DNA of 64,000 nucleotides from Eubacteriales bacterium (GTDB lineage Bacteria > Bacillota > Clostridia > Oscillospirales > Butyricicoccaceae). A model generated the notes under the pieces. That model did not search any database. It was not told the DNA's origin and worked only from the letters and a program-made list of their open reading frames with translations. The translations under genes and the position numbers were made by a program. Below, piece after piece: positions 16,634 through 26,164 of this stretch (position 1 is its first letter; each line of letters starts with the position of its first letter). The stretch covers positions 28,230 through 92,229 of the forward strand of contig JAUNWG010000004.1 of NCBI GenBank assembly GCA_030540435.1, read 5' to 3'.

Positions 16634-17911
16634 GTGGAAGATTGGATGTTTGAGGAAATGGAGCCGGAACGGGCTGTACTGGTCGGACTGCATGCTTCGG
16701 TGTTCAATGCGGAAGAGGACGCGACATGGGAGACGCTGGATGAACTGGAGGCGCTGCTGGAAACAGCAGGCGGCGAATGCGTCGGAAAAATGCTGCAAAC
16801 CCGCAATGCGCCGGACGCGCATACCTTTATTGGGGAAGGCAAGACGCAGGAGCTGACCGAGCTTGCACGCGACAACGATGCCACCCTGATCGTATTTGAC
16901 AATGAGCTGTCGCCGTCACAGATGCGTGTGTTGGAGGAGGCGACCGGGCGGACGGTGCTCGACCGCAGCGCTCTGATCCTGGATATCTTCGCCCAGCGTG
17001 CACGCACCGGCGAGGGCAAGCTACAGGTTGAGCTGGCGCAGTATCAATATATCCTGCCACGGCTGACCGGCATGGGCAAGAGCATGTCCCGCCTTGGCGG
17101 CGGCATCGGTACACGCGGCCCGGGCGAAACCAAGCTGGAAAGCGACCGGCGGCATATCCGCCAGCGCATTGACCGGCTGCGCCGTGAGCTGGAGGACGTG
17201 CGCCGGGTGCGTGCGGTGCAGCGCAGACAGCGCAAAAAGGCGGAAATGCCGCTCGTTGCCATCGTGGGCTATACCAATGCCGGCAAATCGACGCTGCTCA
17301 ACACGCTGACCGATGCAGGCATTGAGGCAAATGACCGCCTGTTTGATACCCTTGACCCGACCACACGTAAGCTGCGCATTTCGGATACGCAGGTGGTGCT
17401 GCTGTCGGATACTGTAGGTTTTATCCGCAAGCTGCCGCATCATCTGGTGTCTGCCTTCAAGGCGACGCTGGAGGAGCTGGCTTATGCCGATCTGCTGCTG
17501 CATGTTGTGGATGTCTCGCGCGACGACTGGCGTGAGCAGGCCGAGACGGTGCAGAAGGTCATCACACAGCTGGGTGCGGAGCAGATTCCGCAGCTGCTCG
17601 TATGCAACAAGGCGGATCAGTGCGAAAACCCCGATCTGATCCCATCCGGCGAGGACATTGTGGCGATCTCTGCAAAATACGGCAGGGGTATGTCGGAGCT
17701 GCTGGCGGCGATGGAGCGCGCTCTGGGGCGCGGAAAGCACCGCGTGCGCATCTGTATCCCGTATGCGGACGGCTATCTGCTGGATGTCATCCACAAGGAA
17801 GCCGCCGTGTTCTCCACCGATTACACCGGTGACGGCACGCTGCTGGACATTGAATGTGACGACAAGCTGTACGGACAACTGCGGGAATACGAGGTTCCGG
17901 CAGATGAGTGA
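16634..17911 (+). CDS. hflX: Ribosome-associated GTPase HflX
   Basis: 425 aa GTPase that splits stalled or heat-damaged ribosomes and hibernating 100S particles. The N-terminal glycine-rich HflX domain contains NELSPSQMRVLEE and the basic coiled region GGIGTRGPGETKLESDRRHI. The G domain has G1 GYTNAGKST, G2/G3 DTVGFIRKLPHHLV and G4 CNKADQ. The start is a GTG with GGAGGG 7 nt upstream. It overlaps yigZ by 8 nt. Confidence 0.95.
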   Translation: MEDWMFEEMEPERAVLVGLHASVFNAEEDATWETLDELEALLETAGGECVGKMLQTRNAPDAHTFIGEGKTQELTELARDNDATLIVFDNELSPSQMRVLEEATGRTVLDRSALILDIFAQRARTGEGKLQVELAQYQYILPRLTGMGKSMSRLGGGIGTRGPGETKLESDRRHIRQRIDRLRRELEDVRRVRAVQRRQRKKAEMPLVAIVGYTNAGKSTLLNTLTDAGIEANDRLFDTLDPTTRKLRISDTQVVLLSDTVGFIRKLPHHLVSAFKATLEELAYADLLLHVVDVSRDDWREQAETVQKVITQLGAEQIPQLLVCNKADQCENPDLIPSGEDIVAISAKYGRGMSELLAAMERALGRGKHRVRICIPYADGYLLDVIHKEAAVFSTDYTGDGTLLDIECDDKLYGQLREYEVPADE

Positions 17912-18536
17912 CAGCTATCTCGTCCCGGCAGGCTATGGCGAGGGACGGTATGAGGACCGTAAGTCCAAGTTCATCGGTGAGATATTTCATGTGGAAACGC
18001 CGGAGGACGCCGTTGCAAAAATCAATGAAGTGAAGGCGAAATACCGCGACGCCCGCCATCACTGTTATGCATATATCATCCGGGAGGGCAACTACATGCG
18101 CTATTCGGATGACGGCGAGCCGCAGGGCACAGCAGGTATGCCGATTTTGGACGTTCTGCGGCGGGAGGATATCACCAATGTGTGCTGTGTGGTGACACGG
18201 TATTTTGGCGGCGTGCTGCTCGGCACAGGCGGGCTGGTGCGCGCGTATACCAAAAGCGCACAGCTTGGGCTGGAGGCCGCAGGTATCAACCAGATGAGCA
18301 GCTATTGTGTGCTGCTCATCACCTGCCCGTATTCGCTGCTCGGTGTGGTGCAGAACATCCTGCCGGAGCACGACTGCGTGGTGGAGGAGACGGACTACGC
18401 GGCGGATGTCACGCTGACCGTGACGCTGCCGGAGGGCGGCGAAGCCGCGCTGCAGGAAGCCCTGCGCGACGCCACAAGCGCGTCGGTTGATGTCGAATGT
18501 ATGGAGACAAAATTCATGGGCAGGCGTGTGAAGTAA
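17904..18536 (+). CDS. YigZ/IMPACT family protein
   Basis: 210 aa protein with an N-terminal UPF0029 domain (SKFIGEIFHV, DARHHCYAYI, YSDDGEPQGTAGMPIL, VTRYFGGVLLGTGGLVRAY) and a C-terminal ferredoxin-like DUF1949 domain. Eukaryotic IMPACT regulates translation through GCN1. Bacterial YigZ binds nucleic acid or ribosome-like partners but its role is unsettled. The overlap with hflX suggests a shared translation-related context. Confidence 0.9.
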   Translation: MSDSYLVPAGYGEGRYEDRKSKFIGEIFHVETPEDAVAKINEVKAKYRDARHHCYAYIIREGNYMRYSDDGEPQGTAGMPILDVLRREDITNVCCVVTRYFGGVLLGTGGLVRAYTKSAQLGLEAAGINQMSSYCVLLITCPYSLLGVVQNILPEHDCVVEETDYAADVTLTVTLPEGGEAALQEALRDATSASVDVECMETKFMGRRVK

Positions 18537-18646
18537 ATTATTTAAACTTTTTAAAAAATTTTTGCAAAAAAAAGAGGATTTCTCGTTTTTATATGGTATT
18601 TTATTTATGAACGGTTTTTTTGCGGATAAAATACAGGAGGTGTGCC

Positions 18647-19657
18647 ATGCGGGAGGATCAGGAACAGCTGGAACGGCAGACGCTTGTCCCGTGGGCGACG
18701 CTGTCAGCGGACAGCCGCGGACGGCAGCGGAAAATTCCGGAATGCCCGCGGCGCACGTGTTTTCAGCGTGACCGTGACCGTATCGTCCATTGTAAGGCAT
18801 TCCGACGGCTTGGCAACAAGACACAGGTGTTTATTTCGCCGGAGGGCGACCATTACCGCGACCGGCTGACCCATACGCTGGAGGTGGCGCAGATCGCCCG
18901 CACAGTTGCCCGCAGCCTGCGGCTCAATGAGGACCTCACCGAAGCGATCGCGTTGGGGCATGACCTCGGGCACACGCCGTTTGGACATGTCGGTGAGCGG
19001 ACGCTCGACCGGCTGTGCAGGGCTGACCCGGAGAAGGCGGATGTCCGCTTCCGGCACAACGAGCAGAGCCTGCGGGTGGTGGATTATTTGGAGCGCGACG
19101 GCGAAGGGCTGAACCTGACGCAGGAAGTACGCGACGGCATCGTCTGCCATACCGGTACGGCACACGCCGCGACGCCGGAGGGACGTATTGTCCATTTTGC
19201 AGACCGCATCGCCTATGTCAACCACGATATCGATGATGCGGTGCGCGCCGGATTGATCGTACCGGAGGAGCTGCCGCAGGAGGCTGTCCGTGTGCTCGGT
19301 GACACGCACGGCGACCGCATTGACACAATGGTTGCGGATATGGTGCGCTATGGCGAGGAGCAGCAGGAGATCGGTATGTACGACAAGGTGCACGACGCCA
19401 TGATGGCGCTGCGTTCCTATCTGTTTGACGCGGTGTATGCGTTGCAGTCACAGGAGGAGCGCATCGACTGTGTGCTGACGGCGCTGTTTGAATACTATCT
19501 GCGGCATCTGGAGCTGCTTCCGGCGCTGTACAAGCGGCGGATCGAGCCAGACGGGGAACGGCGTGCGGTGTGCGACTATATCGCGGGCATGACCGACCGG
19601 TTTGCCGTAGAGATGTATACCGAATTGTTTATTCCGAGGAGCTGGAATATCAAGTGA
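18647..19657 (+). CDS. dgt: dGTP triphosphohydrolase (HD superfamily)
   Basis: 336 aa HD-domain dNTP triphosphohydrolase. The metal site is formed by RLTHTLEVAQIAR (H), LGHDLGHTPFGHVGE (HD) and a downstream FADRIAYVNHDIDDA (D). The N-terminal RTCFQRDRDRIVHCKAFRRLGNKTQVF is diagnostic for Dgt-type enzymes. It trims dNTP pools and is commonly placed upstream of dnaG. Start 18647 is set by AGGAGG at 18635-18640. An in-frame upstream ATG at 18620 has no ribosome site. Confidence 0.94.
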   Translation: MREDQEQLERQTLVPWATLSADSRGRQRKIPECPRRTCFQRDRDRIVHCKAFRRLGNKTQVFISPEGDHYRDRLTHTLEVAQIARTVARSLRLNEDLTEAIALGHDLGHTPFGHVGERTLDRLCRADPEKADVRFRHNEQSLRVVDYLERDGEGLNLTQEVRDGIVCHTGTAHAATPEGRIVHFADRIAYVNHDIDDAVRAGLIVPEELPQEAVRVLGDTHGDRIDTMVADMVRYGEEQQEIGMYDKVHDAMMALRSYLFDAVYALQSQEERIDCVLTALFEYYLRHLELLPALYKRRIEPDGERRAVCDYIAGMTDRFAVEMYTELFIPRSWNIK

Positions 19658-19676
19658 CAACGGGAAAGGAGCGGAT

Positions 19677-21449
19677 ATGGCGATTGATGAGCGGTTTATT
19701 GACGAGCTGAATGCCAGATGTGATATTGTCGATATCGTTTCGCGTTATGTATCGCTCAAAAAAAGCGGAAGCAATTATTTTGGGCTGTGCCCGTTCCACA
19801 ATGAGAAGACCGCTTCGTTTTCGGTCGCGCCGGATAAGCAGATCTTCTACTGCTTCGGCTGCGGCGCCGGCGGTGGGCCAATCCGGTTCATTATGAATAT
19901 AGAAGGGCTGGAATTTCAGGATGCGGTGCGTTATCTGGCAAAGCAGTATAATATGACCGTCCCTGAGACCAATACCAATCCGAAGGCACGGCACAGGCGG
20001 GAGCGTGTACTGGCGGCGCTCAAGGATGCGGCGCGGTTCTTTTATACGCAGCTGCACAGCCCGGCAGGGGCGCAGGCGCTGGCGTATTTCCAGCGGCGGC
20101 GGCTGGCAAAGCGCACGCTGAACAACTTCGGTCTGGGCTTTGCGCCGGATTCGTTCCATGCGCTGCTGGATGCAATGACAGAAAAGGGCTATTCCAAGGA
20201 AGAATTGGAAGCTGCCGGACTGATTGTGCGCAGCGAAAAGGGTACATACTACGACAAGTTCCGCAACCGCGTCATGTTTCCAATCATTGACATACGCGGC
20301 GATGTGATCGGCTTCGGCGGGCGCGTCATGGACGACAGCAAGCCGAAATACCTCAATTCACCGGAGACGATGGTGTTCAACAAGCGGCGCAACCTGTTTG
20401 CGATGAATATTGCCAAAAAGACCAAAAGCGAGTATTTTTTGTTGGCAGAGGGCTATATGGACGTCATTGCACTGCATCAAGCGGGCTTTGACTGCGCAGT
20501 GGCTTCGCTGGGCACATCGCTGACGGATGAGCAGGCGCGGCTGCTGACACGGTACACCAAGACGGTGATCGTCTGCTATGATGCGGATGCTGCCGGACAG
20601 GCGGCGTCCCAGCGTGCGATTGATATTTTGAAAAAAGCCGGGCTGCGCGTCCGTATTCTGCGCATACCGGGCGCAAAGGACCCGGACGAATTTATCAAGG
20701 AAAAGGGCGCAGAGGCGTTCCGCAAGCTGATCGAGCGGTCAGACAACGACGTCCGATACCGCATTGAAGCGGCGCGGGAGAAATATGATTTTACAGAGGA
20801 CGACCAGCGCATCCTGTTTTTGCGGGAGGCCGCGGGTATCATTGCAGCATTGGAAAATTCCGTTGAGCGCGATGTGTATACGGCGTCCACGGCAAAGCTG
20901 GCAGGTGTGACGCAGGCTGCCTTTGCACAGGAGGTCGCGCAGGCGCTGACCCGGCAGGCACGGCAGCGCAAGCGGCAGATGCACCGTGAGGTGCGTGCAC
21001 CTGCCCAGGCAGCACAGCCGCGGGAGCGCAACATACATTATGATAACGTAAAATCTGCCCGCGCAGAAGAAGGGCTGCTCGCCCTGCTGTTTTCTGACAG
21101 CTCACTGGCGGAGGAAATGCGCGATAAAATCGCACCGGAGGATTTTTCTTCCCCTGTACTGGGCAAAATCTATGGACATGCAATCGCGTTATACGACAGC
21201 GGACGAAGCATCACAGTTTCCGCGCTGGAGGGAACGCTTGCACCGGAGGAGATCGAGCTGCTGGTTTCCGCGCTGCGGACGGCAGTATCGCCGGATCAGC
21301 GCATCCGGGCGATGGAGGACTACATTGATATTATTGCGGAGCAAAAAGCTGCGCGTGATATACCCGGAGAAGCCGAAGAGGACCCGCTGCTGCGCAAGGC
21401 ACAGATGCAGCGCAAGACCAAACGGTATGACAACGGGGCGGCAGGATAA
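19677..21449 (+). CDS. dnaG: DNA primase
   Basis: 590 aa primase that makes RNA primers at the replication fork. The N-terminal zinc finger CPFHNEKTASFSVAPDKQIFYCFGCG (about residues 40-65) binds DNA. The TOPRIM catalytic core has LLAEGYMDVIAL (catalytic Glu) and VICYDADAAGQAA (DxD). The C-terminal DnaB-binding bundle starts near residue 450. It sits 19 nt after dgt and 83 nt before rpoD, the conserved dgt-dnaG-rpoD arrangement. Confidence 0.97.
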   Translation: MAIDERFIDELNARCDIVDIVSRYVSLKKSGSNYFGLCPFHNEKTASFSVAPDKQIFYCFGCGAGGGPIRFIMNIEGLEFQDAVRYLAKQYNMTVPETNTNPKARHRRERVLAALKDAARFFYTQLHSPAGAQALAYFQRRRLAKRTLNNFGLGFAPDSFHALLDAMTEKGYSKEELEAAGLIVRSEKGTYYDKFRNRVMFPIIDIRGDVIGFGGRVMDDSKPKYLNSPETMVFNKRRNLFAMNIAKKTKSEYFLLAEGYMDVIALHQAGFDCAVASLGTSLTDEQARLLTRYTKTVIVCYDADAAGQAASQRAIDILKKAGLRVRILRIPGAKDPDEFIKEKGAEAFRKLIERSDNDVRYRIEAAREKYDFTEDDQRILFLREAAGIIAALENSVERDVYTASTAKLAGVTQAAFAQEVAQALTRQARQRKRQMHREVRAPAQAAQPRERNIHYDNVKSARAEEGLLALLFSDSSLAEEMRDKIAPEDFSSPVLGKIYGHAIALYDSGRSITVSALEGTLAPEEIELLVSALRTAVSPDQRIRAMEDYIDIIAEQKAARDIPGEAEEDPLLRKAQMQRKTKRYDNGAAG

Positions 21450-21532
21450 AGGGAAGCCTGCCGGACAGGAGGGGCAGCGGCAGAGCGTATCTGCTGTGCA
21501 CATATACACTACACATTTTGGAGGCTTAAAGA

Positions 21533-22747
21533 ATGACACAGGACATGGATGTAAAAAAGCAGGAAGTCATTAAGAACCTGCTGGCGATGGGTAAGAAAAA
21601 GGGAAAGCTCACGCTGAAGGAAATGTCTGATGCGCTGGATTCCATCAATATGGAGTCGGATGAGCTGGATAAGCTGTATGAGGATCTGGATAAAGCAGGC
21701 GTAGAGATCAAGGGCGCCGAAGCGCTTGTCGTTCCGCTGGAAAACGAAGAGGAGTTTTCCGAAGAAAACGTGGAAGAGGTCTCCAAGGAGGAGTTGGAGG
21801 ATACCGACTCGCTGGCAGAGGGCTTTGCCATTGACGACCCGGTGCGCATGTACCTCAAGGAGATCGGAAAGGTCGACCTGCTGACCCCGGAGGAGGAAGT
21901 CGAGCTTGCGGAAAAAATGCAGGCCGGCAACGCTGCAAAGGAAGAAATGGAAGCGCTGGAGGCCAGCGGTGAAAAAATCCCGGAGGAGAAGTATCAGGAA
22001 CTGCGCAAGAAGATCCGCGCGGGCGACAACGCAAAGAAACGCCTGTCTGAGGCAAACCTGCGACTGGTCGTTTCCATCGCAAAGCGCTATGTCGGACGTG
22101 GTATGCTGTTCCTCGACCTGATTCAGGAAGGCAACCTCGGCCTGCTCAAGGCGGTAGAAAAGTTTGACTGCACCAAGGGCTTCAAATTCTCGACCTATGC
22201 GACATGGTGGATCCGTCAGGCGATCACCCGCGCGATCGCGGATCAGGCGCGTACTATCCGCATTCCGGTGCATATGGTGGAAACCATCAACAAGGTGATC
22301 CGTGTGTCCCGTCAGCTGCTGCAGGAGCTGGGACATGACCCACAGCCGGAGGAGATCGCAGAAGAAATGAATATGCCGGTTGAACGTGTGCGTGAGATTC
22401 TCAAGATCGCACAGGAGCCGGTTTCGCTGGAGACCCCGATCGGTGAAGAAGAGGACAGCCATCTGGGCGATTTCATCCCGGACGACGACGCGCTGGAACC
22501 GGCGGAGGCAGCTTCGTTTACACTGCTCAAGGAGCAGCTGGTGGAGGTGCTCAAGACGCTGACGCCGCGTGAAGAAAAGGTATTGCGCCTGCGCTTCGGC
22601 ATCGAAGACGGCCGCACCCGCACGCTGGAAGAGGTCGGCAAGGAATTTAACGTTACCCGTGAACGTATCCGCCAGATCGAAGCGAAGGCGCTGCGCAAGC
22701 TGCGCCATCCGAGCCGCTCGAAGAAGCTGAAGGACTTTTTGAACTGA
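21533..22747 (+). CDS. rpoD: Primary sigma factor SigA/RpoD
   Basis: 404 aa housekeeping sigma-70. It has region 1.1 (acidic, residues about 1-80), region 1.2 [21 protein letters not shown], and region 2 [31 protein letters not shown] with the -10 recognition helix [18 protein letters not shown]. Region 3 ([11 protein letters not shown]) and the region 4 HTH ([30 protein letters not shown]) follow. The TTGACA-17-TATAAT promoters seen across the window fit this factor. Confidence 0.98.
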   Translation: MTQDMDVKKQEVIKNLLAMGKKKGKLTLKEMSDALDSINMESDELDKLYEDLDKAGVEIKGAEALVVPLENEEEFSEENVEEVSKEELEDTDSLAEGFAIDDPVRMYLKEIGKVDLLTPEEEVELAEKMQAGNAAKEEMEALEASGEKIPEEKYQELRKKIRAGDNAKKRLSEANLRLVVSIAKRYVGRGMLFLDLIQEGNLGLLKAVEKFDCTKGFKFSTYATWWIRQAITRAIADQARTIRIPVHMVETINKVIRVSRQLLQELGHDPQPEEIAEEMNMPVERVREILKIAQEPVSLETPIGEEEDSHLGDFIPDDDALEPAEAASFTLLKEQLVEVLKTLTPREEKVLRLRFGIEDGRTRTLEEVGKEFNVTRERIRQIEAKALRKLRHPSRSKKLKDFLN

Positions 22748-22852
22748 TGTTCTTTTGAGAACGGATTCCGGTACACCGCAAACAGTTTGCCTGTTTGCCC
22801 CCATTGACATGGCATGTTGATGGCGATTTTACATGATTTGGAGATGAAACGT

Positions 22853-23341
22853 ATGGTTCGGCGCGACAAACAAAATTATTATCTCGACATGGCAGAGGTT
22901 GCCTTGGAACGCGGCACCTGTCTGCGCCGCAGCTTTGGCGCGGTCATTGTGAAAAACGATGTCATTATTTCCACCGGCTATAACGGTGCGCCGCGTGGGC
23001 GTGCAAACTGCATCGACCTCAATTACTGCATCCGGCAGCAGCGCAACATCCCGCGCGGGACGCAGTATGAGCTTTGCCGCTCCGTTCATGCGGAGGCAAA
23101 TGCGATCATTGCGGCATCCCGCGAGGAAATGATGGGTTCCACACTGTACCTTGTCGGCCGCGATGTGCAGACCGGTGAGATCATGGCGGATGCCGATTCC
23201 TGCCCGATGTGCAAGCGGCTTATCATCAATGCCGGTATCAGCAAGGTAGTGATCCGGCGTGACCACGACAACTATGATACGGTTGATGTGCAGCAGTGGG
23301 TCGACCACGACGAGCTGCTCAGCGGCGGCATCGGATATTAA
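22853..23341 (+). CDS. Deoxycytidylate (dCMP) deaminase family protein
   Basis: 162 aa zinc deaminase of the dCMP/ComEB type that converts dCMP to dUMP for dTMP synthesis. HAEANAI provides the zinc His and catalytic Glu, and [10 protein letters not shown] provides the PCxxC-like cysteines. GYNGAPRG is the usual substrate-loop motif. ATG 22853 is preferred because GGAG lies 9 nt upstream; in-frame ATGs at 22844 and 22820 are less well placed. It follows dGTPase and primase genes, a nucleotide/replication context. Confidence 0.9.
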   Translation: MVRRDKQNYYLDMAEVALERGTCLRRSFGAVIVKNDVIISTGYNGAPRGRANCIDLNYCIRQQRNIPRGTQYELCRSVHAEANAIIAASREEMMGSTLYLVGRDVQTGEIMADADSCPMCKRLIINAGISKVVIRRDHDNYDTVDVQQWVDHDELLSGGIGY

Positions 23342-23360
23342 AGAATAAAAAATTGCAACA

Positions 23361-23409
23361 AAGGACAGACCTTCCGTCCGCAGCTGTGCGGATAGGACGG
23401 TCTGTCCTT
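23361..23409 (+). terminator. Hairpin terminator after the dCMP deaminase gene
   Basis: AAGGACAGACC and GGTCTGTCCTT form an 11-bp stem, with further internal pairing. The T-run is weak (ATTGATTT). Confidence 0.6.
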
Positions 23410-23444
23410 ATTGATTTGATGTCTGTCATAAATAATTAACATAT

Positions 23445-23480
23445 TCAACTGTTGACACACTCAACTATTGGTGCTAGTAT
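23445..23480 (+). promoter_or_regulatory. Promoter and MarR operator of the exporter operon
   Basis: TTGACA at 23452-23457 and TAGTAT at 23475-23480 with a 17-bp spacer. The palindrome TCAACTGTTGA (23445-23455) overlaps the -35, and a related half-site TCAACTATTG lies in the spacer. This is the expected position for autorepression by the MarR protein encoded next. Confidence 0.7.
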
Positions 23481-23522
23481 AGGGACTGTACAAAATCAGG
23501 AAAGGATGGAAGGAGGTGTATC

Positions 23523-24032
23523 ATGGATACCGAACGGATTCAACGGGAATATATGCAGACGATGCAGGAATTCCGCAAGCTGCAGATGATGCACAAGCGC
23601 AAGACGGAAATCTTCGGACGGGAATTTGGGTTTCTGCGCATGATCGAATGCTTTCAGCGTGAAAATCCGGATGTTCCCGGCATTTATGCAAGCGATCTGG
23701 CGGCGCGTACCGGCATGACAAAGTCCGGCGTGTCAAAATCCCTGCATAAGCTGGAACAGCGCGGCATGGTAGCCCGTGCAGTCGATCCGAATGACCGGCG
23801 CAATACCTTCGTATCGCTGGCGCCAGCGGGCAGGGAATTTTGTGAGCGGCAACATGCCAACTGGCGTACCATGATAAAACGGGTATCGGAAGATATCGGT
23901 GAAGAACGTTTCTTGGAAATTATGTCCGGCGTCCGTGAGATCATGCGCAGCATGGCACAGGAACTCACTGCGTTGGAGCAGAATCAAACAACAGAGGAGG
24001 AAACACGATGCGATCCATTTTCCGAAATTTAA
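23523..24032 (+). CDS. MarR-family transcriptional regulator
   Basis: 169 aa winged-helix repressor. The DNA-binding part is YASDLAARTGMTKSGVSKSLHKLEQRGMVAR (about residues 58-88) with the wing DPNDRRNTFVSLAPAG (about 91-106). Flanking helices form the dimer and ligand interface. Its end overlaps the first ABC exporter gene by 25 nt, so the three genes form an operon. It probably represses the operon until an inhibitory compound binds, as with other MarR-exporter pairs. Confidence 0.9.
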   Translation: MDTERIQREYMQTMQEFRKLQMMHKRKTEIFGREFGFLRMIECFQRENPDVPGIYASDLAARTGMTKSGVSKSLHKLEQRGMVARAVDPNDRRNTFVSLAPAGREFCERQHANWRTMIKRVSEDIGEERFLEIMSGVREIMRSMAQELTALEQNQTTEEETRCDPFSEI

Positions 24033-26164
24033 AAAGCGCATGGAAAACGGTCTGTATCATATTTTTGCTGCTGATTGTGCAGGCCTATTGCGACCTGGCC
24101 CTGCCGACCTATATGAGTAATATCGTCGATGTGGGCATTCAGCAGAATGGCATTGAAAATGCTGTACCGGAACAGATCCGGGATCAGTCCTTGAAAGACC
24201 TTGAACTGTTTATGACGGACAGCGAGATCGAACAAGTAAAGCTCGGATATATCGGGCAGGAGGATGGGACATGGAAGCGCAAGTCCTATCTGGATGATAA
24301 AGACATAGAAGCATTGAAAGAGGCATTCCGCATGCCGATGGTGATTGTCAGCCAGATGGAGCAGGAGGGGGCTGAATACAGCCTGGCTGATATCCGCATG
24401 GCGCTCGATACAGGCCTGATGACCAGGGACCAGCTGCTGACCATGAAGGAGCAGGCGGTTGAGCAGATGGGCGACGTCACAGACGTCATGCTCGACCAGA
24501 TGGCGATACGCTATATTCAGAACGAATATGAAGAAATGGGTATGGATATCGGCGATGTGCGCAACCATTACCTGTGGACGACGGGCGGCAAAATGCTGGG
24601 GCTGTCGGCATTGGGCGTTGTGGTGGCTGTGATCATCGGACTGCTGGCGAGCCACGTCGGTGCAGGCGTTGGACGTGACCTGCGCGCAAAGGTATTCAGC
24701 CGTGTGCTGACCTTCTCCAGCGCGGAAATGAACCAGTTCTCCACGGCATCCCTCATTACCCGCTGTACCAATGATATCCAGCAGGTACAAATGGTGACGA
24801 TTATGCTGCTGCGTATGGTGCTGTTTGCACCGATCTGCGCAGTCGGCGGTATTTTGAAGGTAGTCCATACACAGACCGGCATGGGCTGGATCATTGTTGT
24901 TGCCGTTGCGGTTATTGTTGCGGTGATTGGCACGCTGATGTGGCTGACTATGCCGAAATTTAAGATGATGCAGAAGCTGATCGACCGGCTCAACCTCATC
25001 AGCCGAGAAATTCTGACCGGTATTATGCCGATCCGCGCGTTCAGCCGGGAAAAGCATGAGGAAGAGCGCTTTGCCGGTGCCAATACTGACCTAATGCGCA
25101 CACAGCTGTTCACCAACCGCGTCATGACACTCATGATGCCGACAATGATGTTGACGATGAACGGCGTCACCGTTATGATTGTCTGGTTTGGTGCAAAGGG
25201 CATTGAGCTGGGCAACCTGCAGGTTGGCGATATGATGGCGTTTATCACGTATACCATGATGATCGTGATGTCCTTTATGATGCTGACGATGATCTCCATT
25301 ATGCTGCCGCGTGCCGGCGTTGCAGCAGACCGTATCAATGAGGTGCTGAACACCGAGCCGACGATTATTGACAAGCCGGATATTGCAGCGGAGAAGAAGG
25401 AGTGGAACGGCGTAGTCCGCTTTGAGGATGTCACATTCTGCTATCCGGGCGCAGACCATCCGGCATTGGAGCACATCAGCTTTACCGCAGAGCCGGGCAA
25501 GACGACCGCCATCATTGGCTCGACCGGCTCCGGCAAATCCACTTTGCTCAATCTCATCCCGCGTTTCTTTGATGTGACGGAGGGCTGTGTCACGCTGGAC
25601 GGCGTGGATGTCCGGGATATGAAGCAGCAGACCCTGCGTGACCAGTTGGGCTATGTGCCGCAGAAGGGTATCCTGTTCTCCGGTGACATTGCATCCAACC
25701 TGAAATTTGCTGGTGATCAGGTCACAGATGAGCTGATGAAGCAGGCGGCAGAGATCGCGCAGGCGACGGAATTTATTGACGGCAAGGTAGATGGTTACCA
25801 CAGCCATATTGCACAGGGCGGCAGCAATGTGTCCGGCGGACAGAAACAGCGCCTTTCGATTGCACGTGCGATTGCGAAGCAGCCGAAGGTATTTTTGTTT
25901 GACGATTCGTTCTCCGCGCTGGATTACAAGACAGATGCAGCCCTGCGCCGTGCACTGGGCCAGCAGGTCGGAGACGCAACGGTCATCATTGTTGCACAGC
26001 GTATTTCAACGATTTTACATGCTGACCAGATCATTGTACTCAATGAGGGCAGGATCGACGGAATTGGCACGCATGAACAGCTGTTGCAATCCTGCGGCAC
26101 CTATCGTGAGATTGCAGAAAGCCAGCTGAGCGCAGCAGAGCTGGAAGGAGGCGATGTACAGTGA
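24008..26164 (+). CDS. Heterodimeric ABC exporter, degenerate-site subunit with extracellular domain
   Basis: 718 aa half-transporter, about 110-130 residues longer than usual because of a hydrophilic insert between TM1 and TM2 (about residues 40-180). BmrD of the B. subtilis BmrCD pair carries a comparable extracellular domain. The nucleotide-binding domain has Walker A GSTGSGKSTL, signature NVSGGQKQR and Walker B VFLFDDSFSALD. Asp stands where the catalytic Glu should be, marking the degenerate site of a heterodimeric exporter. It pairs with the next gene (4-nt overlap). Substrate unknown, likely drugs or peptides. Confidence 0.92.
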   Translation: MRSIFRNLKSAWKTVCIIFLLLIVQAYCDLALPTYMSNIVDVGIQQNGIENAVPEQIRDQSLKDLELFMTDSEIEQVKLGYIGQEDGTWKRKSYLDDKDIEALKEAFRMPMVIVSQMEQEGAEYSLADIRMALDTGLMTRDQLLTMKEQAVEQMGDVTDVMLDQMAIRYIQNEYEEMGMDIGDVRNHYLWTTGGKMLGLSALGVVVAVIIGLLASHVGAGVGRDLRAKVFSRVLTFSSAEMNQFSTASLITRCTNDIQQVQMVTIMLLRMVLFAPICAVGGILKVVHTQTGMGWIIVVAVAVIVAVIGTLMWLTMPKFKMMQKLIDRLNLISREILTGIMPIRAFSREKHEEERFAGANTDLMRTQLFTNRVMTLMMPTMMLTMNGVTVMIVWFGAKGIELGNLQVGDMMAFITYTMMIVMSFMMLTMISIMLPRAGVAADRINEVLNTEPTIIDKPDIAAEKKEWNGVVRFEDVTFCYPGADHPALEHISFTAEPGKTTAIIGSTGSGKSTLLNLIPRFFDVTEGCVTLDGVDVRDMKQQTLRDQLGYVPQKGILFSGDIASNLKFAGDQVTDELMKQAAEIAQATEFIDGKVDGYHSHIAQGGSNVSGGQKQRLSIARAIAKQPKVFLFDDSFSALDYKTDAALRRALGQQVGDATVIIVAQRISTILHADQIIVLNEGRIDGIGTHEQLLQSCGTYREIAESQLSAAELEGGDVQ